Source: Selaginella tamariscina (Eukaryota; Streptophyta; Lycopodiopsida; Selaginellales; Selaginellaceae). From it: 64,000 nt of DNA. Each line of letters begins with the position of its first letter. The stretch's first letter is position 1. The notes beneath the pieces are model-generated. The model searched no databases. It saw nothing but the letters and a program-made list of their open reading frames with translations, and was not told the origin of the DNA. Where the stretch lies: positions 186,001 through 250,000 of the forward strand of contig PUQB01000284.1 of assembly GCA_003024785.1 (NCBI GenBank), given 5' to 3'. Of the stretch, positions 24,456 through 35,479 are shown piece by piece. Both the position numbers and the translations under genes were made by a program.

Positions 24456-24617
24456 GTGTGTGTGTGTGTGTGTGCGCGCGCGCGAGAGAGAGAGAATTAT
24501 CTATTTAATAATAACCACATTCGAGTTTCATCTGTTTAAGTGATCATAATGTAACTTATATTAATATATTGTTCTTTAGCATTGGATTTTTTTTTTATAT
24601 ATACGTATATACCTGTA

Positions 24618-24665
<48 letters not shown>

Positions 24666-24795
24666 CCATAATTATCTGTGGAATACTTCTTTTGGAGGAA
24701 ATTATTTACATTATATACGCACATAGGTCCGTACGTGTATACATGCGTGTGTATATAAATATATATATAGAGAGAGAGATGTCTATGTATGTATA
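24456..24795. repeat. Microsatellite cluster (TG, CG, AG, TA)
   Basis: Runs at 24,456-24,495 (TG, CG, AG), 24,617-24,664 (TA) and 24,755-24,780. Apparent open frames here are repeat artefacts. Confidence 0.9.
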
Positions 24796-24910
24796 CTGCG
24801 TACTTGTTATTTTGCAGGATTACAGTATATGTTATATTTTGGTGGGGATGAAAACCTGCACCAAAACAAGAAACTAAGCAAACAAGAATACATAACATAG
24901 AAGTCACCAT

Positions 24911-25473
24911 CAGCTCTTTTACTTTGGATGATATTATTACTTATCAAATTATGTTTACTTTTGACGTTAATATATTACTTGTCAAACTATGTTGACAAAC
25001 CTTAATTATAGAGAAACCTGTTGGAGGTCCGTTCTGTGCCCTGTAACCCCGAGATCACTGCATTCCATGTAACCAGCAAACAAATAATGTGCTTACATTT
25101 GAGCGATGAGAAGAAGATGTGCTTGAATGGCACTCAAATCAGCCGTGCCAATGGCATCCACTTGGTGGATAAGATTTGTGGCACTACAACTTGGACGCCT
25201 CCAACATACAACTCACAGCTTGGCAGATAGGGTGGTGTGCAGTCCGACGGCCCACCGCCAAATCACACTGCTCATAGCCAATAGAATTTTATATCACAGC
25301 CAGCAATGGCTCATTGCTAGACTTAAATCACAGCTTCGAATTCCCAACCCAGCAACTCTACGTTTAAAAACTCAAACTTGATAAGAAATTACATTAAGGT
25401 TGTTAAACTATCACATAGGTTAAAAAGCTGGAATATTTAAGAAATTAAATTAGGGTTAGGTCGAAGTTGCAGT
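24911..25473. other. Interval without a recognised gene
   Basis: A 69-codon frame on plus (25,021-25,230) and coding-like composition on both strands may be exon relics, but I cannot assign them. The sequence from 25,380 to 25,473 looks like the 5' flank of the next fragment. Confidence 0.35.
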
Positions 25474-26304
25474 GGAGATGGCGGCGCAAAATATCTGTGT
25501 TGGTGTGATGCAGTCTCACTCAGTGCCAAAGGAACATGAAATCTATGGAGATGGGCTTCTTATGGTCGCTGACGGAGATGAAGTTCTCGATGAAGAGCTG
25601 GAGGTTAACTACACTTACAAAGTGTTGCATGTCTGTGTTTTGGCCATGTTCTGTGTTTGGCTTGCTTCCCGATTTGGAGTGTTTGCTTGATCTCGGATAT
25701 TCTTTCAAAACATTATCGTGCTTGTGTGCCTCTTTACCATCCCTGGATCTGGTGTTCTACCTTAGGAAGCGGTTGTGGATCTGGTTTTGTTACTTGTGGG
25801 TGTTTTGACTTGTTTGCTTGATGTCATGTTCTGCTGTTCACACCTTGCTTCTCTTATTAGTATGTGGGTTTAGTAGTCCAAGGCTTCTGTTGGCTATGGT
25901 TATAATGGAGTTCATTCTCTGGGCTGATGCATCGTGCGTTCCATTTGTTCAGGTCATCACGGATATGCAGAGAGGAGGAGTAGCACTTTACTGCAAGCGG
26001 ATAGATGCTGTAATGGCATTGAACTGAGGCAGGTGGTGCTCAGAAACATGGATGAAGTTGAGGAATTTGTGTCTAGTATGGGGCTGCTCTTCCAGATATC
26101 TTGGGGATGATGGTCCGGAGGGCGTGATCCTCACTCAGACTTTGTCTGGCCCACCACGGAAGAAGTTCAAGCAGCGAGCGTAGGTCCTTCTACGTATGAG
26201 CACCAAAGCGTTGTGGACGATTGGAGCCCGGTTCTTCTGGAAAATGATGGCGATGTTGCCAACTTGGCAGACCTGGACTCATTCCAGCATGGCGAGGCCT
26301 ACTA
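25474..26304 (+). pseudogene. Crinkler/RHS-related gene family, fragment A
   Basis: The 5' part encodes 'MAAQNICVGVMQSHSVPKEH' (ATG at 25,478). After what looks like an intron ending in TTTGTTCAG (25,946-25,954), an exon reads 'VITDMQRGGVALYCKRIDA', then decays. That exon is nearly identical in DNA to 34,507-34,730 ('CTCAGAAACATGGATGAAGT', 'GACTTTGTCTGGCCC'). The relation to the Crinkler/RHS NTPase at 35.5-37.4 kb comes from shared neighbourhood, not from domain motifs in this fragment. It has internal stops and small deletions relative to copy B. Confidence 0.5.
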
Positions 26305-26684
26305 GTTAGTGTTTCTCAAGGTTAAAAAAATATATAATTAGAAGTTATAAATTTACTAATTATAACATATTGTGTGTATGCATCATAAGTTTTATTTTAA
26401 ATTTTCATTATGAAATAACCTTGAGAAAAATTCGTTTAATATTTACATATAGAAACTAAAATCTCTAAATTAGATTTATTATTTTCGACTGCTCTCTCTT
26501 TATATATTCTTAATCTGAAAATATATATTTTAATGTGGGATATATATTTTCAGATTAAGAAATTCTAAATATAAATATAAATGTCCTACAATAGAATTAA
26601 GATACAATATATTATATAAATGCATATAGTTGTATAAGTTAGAATTTTTTAATTAAAAAATCCATTTTAAAGAATAAATAAATA
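26305..26684. other. AT-rich interval with one strong hairpin
   Basis: I see no coding sequence. The hairpin is listed separately. Confidence 0.5.
26507..26561. repeat. Perfect 22-bp inverted repeat (hairpin)
   Basis: TTCTTAATCTGAAAATATAT(AT) at 26,507-26,528 is the exact reverse complement of 26,540-26,561, with an 11-base loop. It could be a small inverted-repeat element remnant or a folded RNA. AT-richness makes function uncertain. Confidence 0.75.
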
Positions 26685-26852
26685 TGTAAGACGCATGTGT
26701 ATATACCATGCGTAGTGACACATGGGTGGTGATTTGGCCCCCATGTGTCAGTGCCATGTGTTGCATGTGTGCCATGTGGTAAAAGGTCTCTGTATATAAG
26801 GGGTTTTGTATATGAATAAAGTATTACATTCTGTACATATTTTTTTTTTTCA
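26685..26852 (+). repeat. 5' LTR of gypsy element 2
   Basis: Starts TGTAAGACGCATG and ends TTTTTTCA. Shared with the 3' LTR are 'AGTGACACATGG', 'CCATGTGTCAG' and 'GTATATAAG', the last a likely TATA box. TGGTGGAGAAGTTGGGTAG follows at 26,854. Confidence 0.8.
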
Positions 26853-26883
26853 TTGGTGGAGAAGTTGGGTAGTTTCCATAACA

Positions 26884-27730
26884 ATGAATATGGAGACAGC
26901 TTTTAACATTATTACTACTGTTATTGATGCACAAACTAAGTTATTGAAGCACTTTGTTGAGGGTCTGTTTTCCTCTTCCCCGCCTGAGCCTTTGCCGGGG
27001 GATTTGCTTCTAATACTCCTTTGTCTTCTTCACATGTCACAAATCCGAGGGTTAACCCCGATCTTTTTATGGTGATCCAGGAGATGATGTATACCACTGA
27101 TTTGATCATTTCCAAGTTATTGTTTGTTACCATGGTTGGGAGAGGCCGTGCTCTCAGAGAATTTCCTTACATGTTTGGAAGGCCCTGTGCTCAAATGGTA
27201 TAATGAATTGGCTATGGAGATTCAAGCTAATAGTAATTGGTTGACGGAATGCCTCAAACATACGTTTGGCAAAGTTATGGATTCAGATAATGCTTTCTAA
27301 CAACTGCATGCGATACGACAACATCTTGGTGAGTCTGTTATGCGGTTCAATATTAGATTCAGGGATTTAGCTCGGCGTGCATATCCCAACATGCCTGAGC
27401 CCATTAAGTTCGGTATGTTATGGCCGATTATGCGACCTGAACTTGTTTCATTCAGGCTCTTCGACCTACCACATTGGAGGAAGCTTTTGCACTAGCTCAA
27501 CGATTTGAGTTGATGCATGGTGAGGGTCGTGGTCCCTTGGGTTACATGCTTTTCCTATTTAGCGTGTTGATCCAATGGAGGTGGACGTTGCTGCATATGT
27601 GCCCACACGACAAGCCCTTCGTGGTCGACCTCGGGGCCCGACCACCTCCACAAAATCATCCTGCACTTGCTCCAGTTCCTGCCGTGGTGGTCAAAATCCA
27701 CGGATTCGTGACAAGGGAATCGGAATAATG
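26884..27730 (+). pseudogene. gag region of gypsy 2
   Basis: Starts MNMETAFNIITTVIDAQTKL at 26,884. Capsid-like sequence follows in shifted frames, for example 'ELAMEIQANSNWLTECLKH' and 'ESVMRFNIRFRDLARRAYPN' (near 27,330-27,390). No intact CCHC knuckle is readable. Multiple frameshifts and a stop near 27,297 disable it. Confidence 0.65.
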
Positions 27731-28074
27731 CAGGTCGACCCAATCAAGTTCATTGTTGGGCATGTTGGGCACCTGGACATACTTGGCGGGCATGCGATGT
27801 GTATCCTGATTGGCATCCACCACATCCGGGCTGGCGACCATATGTTCCGGATGGTGTGCCTGTGGTGGCCATTATGTCTGATGATGAGCTTCCAGATGAC
27901 GAAGTCTCTCTTGCAGGTGGGTCTATTGTGGAAAACCAGTAATCGTACGGGCAACGAAGGGATCCCGTGCGATGGAGACTTCACCTCCATGTTTTTTCTG
28001 CTATGCATATTAAGGATTGCAAGTTCCACCAGATCATCTAGTTTTCATATTTAATGCACGGGTGAATGATTTTC

Positions 28075-28260
28075 AGTCACAGTGCTTGTGGATACAGGAT
28101 CTAGTATGTCTTCCATAACTACTTCTCTAGCGCATCAGTGTTCATTACCCTTGAGACATGCAGATAAGGTCTTGCACATTTCATATGGTAATGGACAGTC
28201 TCGTGCAGTATCATAGTATACCACTTCGACTACACTGGTTATGAGTGCCAACTGTAAGTT
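28075..28260 (+). pseudogene. Aspartic protease remnant, gypsy 2
   Basis: The frame reads 'VLVDTGSSMSSITTSLAH', with the catalytic D-T-G intact, unlike in element 1. A stop interrupts about 40 codons later. Confidence 0.65.
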
Positions 28261-28496
28261 TCCCTCTGGGTCTCTTAGGGTTGTTCCTTCCTAGGTCTTT
28301 AACATTATTCTGGGATGTGATTGGTTAAAGCAGTCGAAAGATATGTGGGATTTTTCACTCTCTCTCCCGTATTATGCTTGGAGTCTGTGTCTCTACAGTC
28401 TGTTCCTTTATGTCTAGAGAAGCTTGTTGCTATTTGTATCATGCATACAACTCCTTTGATTCTGATCTTGGGGTGTGTTCATCTTAACAGGTTTAA

Positions 28497-29170
28497 ATGC
28501 CGGATCTGTCACTTGAGTATCGACCACACTGCATCGAACAACTTAAGCAGATGTATGCAAGTTTGTTCAAATTTGATATATTCCAAGGTGCATGTGTGAA
28601 GACTCGACACTGTATACCCACCGGCAATGCAAAGCCTTTCAAAGTCCCAGTTCGACGGAGGTCACCAAAAGAGTTATCAGCCATGCGAACAACTGTTACC
28701 GATATGATTGGTAAGCGAGTGTGTCGTCCATCACGGAGTCCATGGGCATGTAAACATCATTTGGTTCTCAAGCCTAATGGATCTCTTTGATTCTGTGTGG
28801 ATTACCAACCTCTCAACGATGTTACCATAAAAGATGTTTATCTACTTCCGAACTCTACTGATCTATTAGATCGTTTGGGTCAGAGTCGATGGTTTACTAA
28901 GTTGTATTTGGCATCAGGATATTGGCAAGTTCCTATGGTTGAGGAGGATATTCCAAAAACGGCCTTCCGGACACCATTTGGTCTTTACAAGTTTTGGTCA
29001 TGCCCTTTGGATTGACTTCAGCTTTTACTACCTTTTAACACATGATGGATGAGCTTTTTCATATATGCCGATATCACTACCGATTTCATTGATGACGTGC
29101 TAATTCATGGGTTTGGTTCTTGGGAGGATCACATTCGAGATGTATAGCGAGTTCTTGATTGATTTCGAGA
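28497..29170 (+). pseudogene. Reverse transcriptase remnant, gypsy 2
   Basis: Motifs in order: 'CRPSRSPWACKHHLVLKPNG' then a stop; 'DYQPLNDVTIKDVYLLPN', 'KLYLASGYWQVPMVEEDI' and 'TAFRTPFGLYKF'; and, after a frameshift, the catalytic 'FIDDVLIHG' near 29,085-29,110. It is broken at each junction. Confidence 0.9.
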
Positions 29171-29177
29171 AGTCGGC

Positions 29178-29885
29178 TTGAAATTGAAACCTAAGAAGTG
29201 TGTGTTCGGATCGATTAACACCACTTACTTGGGTTACTGTATATCTCGAGAGGGTTTACAGGTGGATCCAACGAAGTTGCGAGTTGTTCGAGAGTTTCCT
29301 CGTCCCGTACGGTACAGGAAGTCCATCGTTTCTTGGGCAAGGTGCAGTACTTGGATCGATTCATTGATCATCTTGCTGATCGAACTGTCCCTCTTTGGGA
29401 GTTAGTTCGTCCACAGGTACCTTTCAAGTGGACTCACAGGTGTCAACAGGTATTTGACCAGTTAAAAGAGTTCCTAACAACTCTACGATTACTTCAATAC
29501 CCAGATTTTACTCGTCCATTCATTTTACGGGTAGATGCCTCAGATATTGGTATTGGTGGTGTGTTGATACAAACCGATGCTACGGATCCTTCAATTCGAC
29601 ACCCGGTGGCTTACATTAGTCGAGTACTCAAGCCTGCTGAGCGGAATTATTCCACTACTGAAAAGAATGCCTTGCTGCTGTTTGGGGTTTTGAACAACTT
29701 TATGCCTACTTATATGGGAGTGAAACACTTTTGGAGTATGATCATGCTGCTGTCACTTCCTTATTAAAACGGAAGAATTTAGTGCGTCGTGTAGCTAAAT
29801 GGGCATTACGTCTCCAGGTATATAACTTTAAGGTGGTGCACAGGCCTAGGCAAACAATGTTGGATACGGATGCACTTTCTTGAGC
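29178..29885 (+). pseudogene. RNase H region, gypsy 2
   Basis: RT connection 'KLKPKKCVFGS' and 'YLGYCISREGLQVDPTKL' leads to a frame at 29,333-29,767 with 'FILRVDASDIGIGGVLIQT', which carries the first RNase H aspartate, and 'ERNYSTTEKNALLLFG'. A stop follows 'LDTDALS' at about 29,881. Confidence 0.85.
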
Positions 29886-30065
29886 ACCCCTTTCCGATTC
29901 CACTTTGCCTGCTCATGCAATAACTGCAGCGTTCGGTTTGATACAAGCCCCTCAGGTATTCGATGATGATTTACCATCCTTGGAATAGTGATAGGATGCT
30001 CAAAAACATGACCCATGAGCGAGGCAATTACGCGATGCATTTACAAATCCGTCTTCTGAACCTTA

Positions 30066-30180
30066 ATTTCGACAATATCATGCTCGATTTCGATAATATC
30101 ATGCTCGATTTCGATAATATCATGCTCAGTTTCGATAATATCATGCTCAGTTTCGATAATATCATGCTCAGTTTCGACTT
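30066..30180 (+). repeat. 21-bp in-frame tandem repeat in gypsy 2
   Basis: About five copies of TTTCGATAATATCATGCTCRR encode a heptad FDNIML(D/S). The period is exactly 21 bp, so the frame is kept. It lies between RNase H and integrase, where the other gypsy element has no such repeat. Confidence 0.9.
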
Positions 30181-30274
30181 CAAAATGGTTTATTGTATTT
30201 TATTGGGACAAATCCAAAAAAAATCGCGTTTGGCTGTACCCTTTACATATATTTCACACCTTCTTTAAGCATAT

Positions 30275-31330
30275 CATGATTCACTTATTGTTGAAGGTCA
30301 TCTTGGTCACCAACGAGTGTTGGAGAAGCTTCACCGATCCTTTTATTGGCCCAGCATGCGTGGTGATGTGATCAGGTATATCCAAAGCTGTCCATTTGTC
30401 AAACTCTGAATTCTTCTATGATTGGGGGTGTTAGAATCCATCAGTGTCTCTCGCCCTTTTGAGTTAGTTTGTAATGGATTTAATGGGACCTTTTTCACGT
30501 TCTTTTCAAGGTAATAAGTACATCATTGTGATATCTAATTATTTAACTTATTGGGTGGAGGTTGGTGCCCTTCCGGATGCAACTGCCATGTCAACAGCTT
30601 TGTTTTTGTTTGATAATGTGGTTTTGCAGCATTCTTGTCCAAAACGAATGTTATCAGATAATGGCCCTGCTTTCATTGCAGAGGTATTCTGAGTTGTGTG
30701 AGAGGTAAAGGGTAAAACACTCATTTGCCTCTCCATATCATCCACAAACTGACGGTTTGGTGGGCGATTGAATTGGACTTTCAAGGGTATGATCTCGAAG
30801 TATGTGAACTTCAATCACATTGACTGGGATTGGTATTTGCGATGCTTAAGATTTGCTTATGTAACAAGCATTAAGAGTTCGATTGGTATTTTTCCATTCA
30901 AGGCATTGTATGGATATGATCCTAAGTTGCCTAGTGAACTGGGGTTATCATTGAATCTACCACGTGTCGAGGATGTAAAGATGTGGGCTCGACATTTGGA
31001 TGCTGTTTGTCTCTTCTACGTGCAAAGTCTGCCGAACATCTTGGTCGAGCTCAAATACGGCAGCAATCTTCTTACAATGCATGACATTAGATTCACCAGA
31101 TTTTGCTGACGGTGACTTAATCCTTGTACATTTTCCCAAGCTGACTGCACCTAGGCTTGCAACTGGCTTATTATATAAGTGACTTGGTCCTTATCGAGTA
31201 CTTTGAAAAGTTGGTCCTCAAGTGTATCAAGTACAGTTAGTGGGATCTCATGAGGTTGAGATAGTTCACGTAATTCGAATGAAACAGTTTGTTGTTCAAG
31301 ACCATTGAGTACATTCGATCATAACTTAGA
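30275..31330 (+). pseudogene. Integrase remnant, gypsy 2
   Basis: A degraded zinc-binding region ('EGHLGHQRVLEKLHRSFYWP' followed by 'IQSCPF') precedes the core: 'MDLMGPFSRSFQGNKYI', 'VISNYLTYWVEVGALPDAT', 'HSCPKRMLSDNGPAFIAEVF' (second aspartate) and, after a shift, 'YGYDPKLPSELG'. The C-terminal part reads 'DFADGDLILVHFPKL'. Frameshifts and stops throughout. Confidence 0.85.
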
Positions 31331-31399
31331 TGAGCTAGTTCACACAGATTTAGGAGCATCAATCCATCACCATTTACACAACCGCAAAGGGGAGGATAA

Positions 31400-31556
31400 T
31401 GTAAGATGTTGTATACTATATACACACATTCATAGTGACACATGGTGGTGATCTGGCCCCATGTGTCAGCATGTGTGTCACACAGCAGAAGGTCTCTTGT
31501 ATATAAGCAAGGTTTTGTACATGAATAAACTATCACGTTCTATGCATATTTATTCA
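31400..31556 (+). repeat. 3' LTR of gypsy element 2, with polypurine tract
   Basis: Starts TGTAAGATGTTG directly after a purine run AAAGGGGAGGATAA (31,386-31,399) and ends near TTTATTCA. It matches the 5' LTR. Confidence 0.85.
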
Positions 31557-32549
31557 CACAGACTCACACAATTATATTTATTATCAATAGTGATAGTGAG
31601 GGAGAAAGCGCAGTCTAGAGATAACACTATCAACATCCACTTGTGTGTCTATGCGTGCGTGTGTATGCACGTGTGTGTATAATGAATTATGCTTGTACAC
31701 ATTTAAAATTTCCTTTCACCCACATATTTTGTTCACAACTGTTTCCTTTTGGATGTGTACTACATATGTGAACATGTTCAAATTAATTAATTAAATTTTA
31801 TTTTAAAGGGATTTCTTCATAAATTTATTAAAGGAATATTAAACATTTACATTTTTATTATTTTAAATTATATAACATGTTAAATTAATATACATAATCC
31901 TCCTTATAAAAATATATATATTATAGAAAAACATAAATTGAAAAGTTATTTTGAAAACTTTAAAAAACAACATTTTCATATACTGTTGTACGGTTGTACC
32001 TAGTTAATTTTCATTTTCATTTTATAAAATGTTGTTTTACTTATTTTATTATTTAACATAATATACATTTAAATTAAATATATAAATAATTATCATAACA
32101 TATATTCTTTTTGCCTTTGTAACATATAAAATCTCTTAATTAAGAATTCACCTGGTATGTGAAAGTATGCTTACACAAGTTAAGAATTAACTAATACTAT
32201 TAAACAATGGAATCCAGTAACATAACTTTTTAATTTATAAAAATAAAACAGAAAACTATAAATACTATATGTATCAGGATGCCACCTTGGATGACTCCAC
32301 GTGGCAGTTTCCTCCTTAAAAAACATTATAAACTTTTCATAAATAAGCATTCGTGCATGTTACATAATTTAAAGACAATAAAATGTTTTAAAGATTTATA
32401 TAAAAGAAAATAATAAATTTAGAAAAAAATACAAATTAATAAATAATTACCTCACATGCTCAAGTTCAGTAGGAAGAGGAAGCATTGTTCGTAAAGTGTG
32501 TTCCAAGGAGAGCATATTCTTTTTTTAAAGACTGCTGGTGGTCTGCACA

Positions 32550-32591
<42 letters not shown>

Positions 32592-32690
32592 CACCTATAT
32601 GCATGCATACATATTTTATGTATCTGGTTATAACTTTATCAAAGTAAAAATATAAGATCAAGACGATACCTACACACACCACACAAACAC
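31557..32690. other. AT-rich interval with a CA microsatellite
   Basis: No gene seen. (CA)n occupies 32,552-32,589. The sequence from about 32,450 resembles the 3' flank of the next pseudogene. Confidence 0.5.
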
Positions 32691-33530
32691 ACACACGCAT
32701 ACACGCACACCTTGCATTGTTTCCCACCATGATGAAACTCCCAAGGGATTGACTTCTTCAAAGCTTCGAAAACATGCAAAGACTTAACCATGACCTGGAC
32801 CAATAGCATTATTTGCGGATAATTAATATAAAACATGTACGATATGCATATGTGTACTATGTATAAAATGCATCATTCTCTATATACAAAAACACAGATA
32901 CACACGCGCGCGCACGCACACACACAGGATAAACAAGCTTTACCTCCAGTGAGGTGATATTGTCGCGGTAACTTGCAAATGCACGCCCAACTTTAACCTC
33001 AGCCCCAGTTAAGAAAACCTCATTCACGTCGTGAGCTTGTGCGTGTGTTTTCAAGAAGTTAGTATATACATACACCCAGATGGAGAGAGAGAGAGATAAG
33101 ACGTCATTGTACTTAGTACAATAGTGTATTAAAGGAATTATATTATATATTATAGTAATCCTTGTTGTCCATTCCAAGGTATATAACCTTAGCTCCATTC
33201 TCTTGTGCAGCAAGGATAGCCTTCTCAATAAGCATATTGATCCTTGATTTTCTCCATGACAAGGAATACTGGATACACATCGTACAACATAAGAAACACA
33301 AGACTTATAGGCACACGGACACGTATAGTAGTATTGTGTATGCATACGCACATATATCAATGTTTGCTTACGTGGAAATTAAATCTGGGATGGCCCAAGT
33401 CTGGACATGCAGGTTATCAACCACGTAATCGTCTACAGTAAACGTCGTTCCAAATGCATCAAAGGAATAGCCAAGGGGTACAAGAGCCGAATATACCACT
33501 TTCTCCCTGTATAAGTAGAGAGGGAGGGAC
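32691..33530 (-). pseudogene. CER1-like fragment, copy B
   Basis: The minus strand repeats parts of copy A: 'INMLIEKAILAAQENGAKVI' (33,180-33,245, read across a frame) and 'FGTTFTVDDYVVDNLHVQTW' (33,395-33,460). DNA identity to 23,050-23,120 ('GACTTAACCATGACCTGGAC') and 23,360-23,800 is high. The histidine-cluster exons are absent. It is a truncated duplicate, not a gene. Confidence 0.75.
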
Positions 33531-33676
33531 ACGCACTGTGCTTTTGCCCCTTGTTGTCCCTTGGCTATGGCGTCTCTTTCCATTTCATTGTGTGAAAGTG
33601 AAAGGCCGATAGGGTCAATACATATATGTAACAAATCTCCCTGGTGTATAGACTTTGTGTGATTTTTCTGCGTGCG

Positions 33677-33787
33677 TTTTCTTGTTGTGCTCCATGTCGG
33701 TTGCTTGATGTAATTTTCTTGTTGTGCTCCATGCCGGTTGCTTGATGTGATTTTCTTGTTGTGCTCCATGCCGGTTGCTTGATGTCA
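33677..33787. repeat. 37-bp tandem repeat, three copies
   Basis: TTTTCTTGTTGTGCTCCATG starts at 33,677, 33,714 and 33,751, and each unit ends GGTTGCTTGATGT. The overlapping minus-strand reading frames are artefacts of this repeat. Confidence 0.9.
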
Positions 33788-33979
33788 TGTTCTGCTGACA
33801 AATTTGTGTTTCTTCATACTGCTGGGTCGATTTTTCAGTGTCCACTCCTTGCTGTGCTCTTCTCGCCTTGTCTGCTCTGCTTTCTGTGTCATCTGTTTTT
33901 CTTCTGCCTCCTTGATTGATTTGTGCATTCTGGAGTTGCCAGTGACACGTTTCAGTGGACATGGTTTGTTTGAAGCTGA

Positions 33980-34990
33980 TTCTTGATAAGGTGTTTTGTT
34001 ATTTTGCATATCTTGCTTCGGTGCTACGTTCTTCAGAAGCTTGACACTCTGGAACGGGAAGTTTCCGCTACACGAAGTGCCTCTGGTATTAATGCTGATG
34101 ACGTCGAGTTAGTACGCAAGGCGCTGAAAATCGTCGGGCCTCTCAACGAAGACAAAAATGGGAACATTTTAAGCGACAATACTGACGTTCGAGAGAAACT
34201 TTTGGGAGACGAGCAGTTATGGGATGAGAGGTACGAGGAGCAACAGCGAGTTAGATACTGTAAAACCGTGGAGGGCTGGGTGGCAAGCAAGAGAGTTCAC
34301 AGATGCGAACGGGAACCGGGAAACTGTACGGCGCAAGTTTGAGGGCCTGCATTTCACGCTCAGCTCGAAGAACGATCTGAGAAGTTTTGGGGAGCTTTTT
34401 CACAGGGAGCTGTGCTGGGTGTGGAGCTGAAACAGAAAACTTTGACGAGGAGGCGTTTATGGAGTTCTTTCTCTGGGCTCATGTAATCGTGCGTTCCGTT
34501 TGTTCAGCTCATCACGGATATGCAGAAAGGAGGAGTAGCAATTTACTGCAAACGGATAGATACAGTGACTGGCATTGAACTGAGGCAGGTGGTGCTCAGA
34601 AACATGGATGAAGTTGAGGAATTCTTGTCTAATATGGGGGCTGCTCTTCCAGATGATCTTGGGGATGATGATCCTCCGTCAGACTTTGTCTGGCCCGCCA
34701 CGGAAGAAGTTCGAGCAGATGGAGGATAAGACCGAGCGAGATTCGACCCCGGTTTTCAGATGTCACTTCTTGAGTCCAGCGTCCAGGTAGAGTTTTTATC
34801 TTTGTTTGTGAAGCTTCTCAAGCTTTAACTCTTTCTGCTTGTTTGCAGCCCGACACATGCCCGTGGTTGCTCGATCAAGCGCTACTGCCTAAACTGTGGC
34901 AAGTTTTCGCGCCAGAGGTGTGGCGAGAGCGCCCGGTTGTAGAGCTGGAATATGTGTACATCTGCTGGAGCTGCTCGCAAACATCTCAAT
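33980..34990 (+). pseudogene. Crinkler/RHS-related gene family, fragment B
   Basis: Exon-like frames: 34,037-34,290 ('LDTLEREVSATRSASG', 'KLLGDEQLWDERYEEQQ') after an acceptor-like TTCTTCAG; a frameshifted continuation 'REFTDANGNRETVRRKFEGL' and 'SSKNDLRSFGELFHRELCW' (to about 34,430); 34,507-34,727 ('ITDMQKGGVAIYCKRID', 'VVLRNMDEVEEFLSNMG'); and 34,850-34,985 ('CPWLLDQALLPKLWQVF') after TGTTTGCAG. It is directly upstream of the NTPase remnant and may be the same ancestral gene or a second copy. No catalytic motif is visible here, so function is not assigned. Confidence 0.5.
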
Positions 34991-35082
34991 TCTGTGTCTA
35001 GCTATGTAGCACACCGACTTGTAAGTGGAACAACCGTGATTTTGATGCTGTATCTGTGCTACAGGTTTTTAATTTATAAAAT

Positions 35083-35452
35083 AACCTATTAGAGGCGGTT
35101 CACTGCCCTCACCCTAAGAATCTTTTTAGCCCCTAGTTCGGTCACACGTAATATTTTATTTTCACCTTGGTGAATGTAAGCGTAAATTTAATTAAATTTC
35201 TTCATGCTTTTTATTGCCATGTGTTTCATTATTATAGATTTAAATTAAAAAAATTAAAATATAATAATATAAATAAGTAAAATTTTTAATTTTATTTATT
35301 TTATATAAAAAATTATATAATTGAGAAACTCACAATTCTAATTTATATTTATTTTATTTTAAACACAAATTTTATAAATTTAAATTAATATCGTGACGTA
35401 TGTAACCCTCACCCCTCTGAGGGTGAGGGCACATGTGAACCTAATGGCATCA
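35083..35452. mobile_element. MITE-like element 1
   Basis: The ends form an imperfect inverted repeat: TTCACTGCCCTCACCCTAAG near 35,099 against the complement of the right end, which reads TTCACATGTGCCCTCACCCT. The interior is very AT-rich and non-coding. It sits between fragment B and the NTPase remnant. The target duplication is unclear. Confidence 0.55.
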
Positions 35453-35479
35453 GTTTAGCCCTAGGTCTGCCACGGCAGC

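Larger units (their letters stand above)
26685..31556 (+). mobile_element. Ty3/gypsy LTR retrotransposon 2, decayed
   Basis: LTRs at 26,685-26,852 and 31,400-31,556 enclose gag, protease, RT, RNase H and integrase in gypsy order, all in broken frames. It belongs to the same broad lineage as element 1: both have short LTRs and the identical 19-base putative primer-binding site. No target duplication is evident (flanks TAAATAAATA and CACAGACTCA). Confidence 0.9.

Noticed and set aside
24536-24910. 124-codon minus-strand frame
   Set aside because: Mostly TA/TG microsatellite translation (YIYIYI).
33565-33962. Minus-strand frames rich in 'HNKKITSSNRHGAQQE'
   Set aside because: They are reverse translations of the 37-bp tandem repeat and adjoining intron-like sequence on the plus strand.
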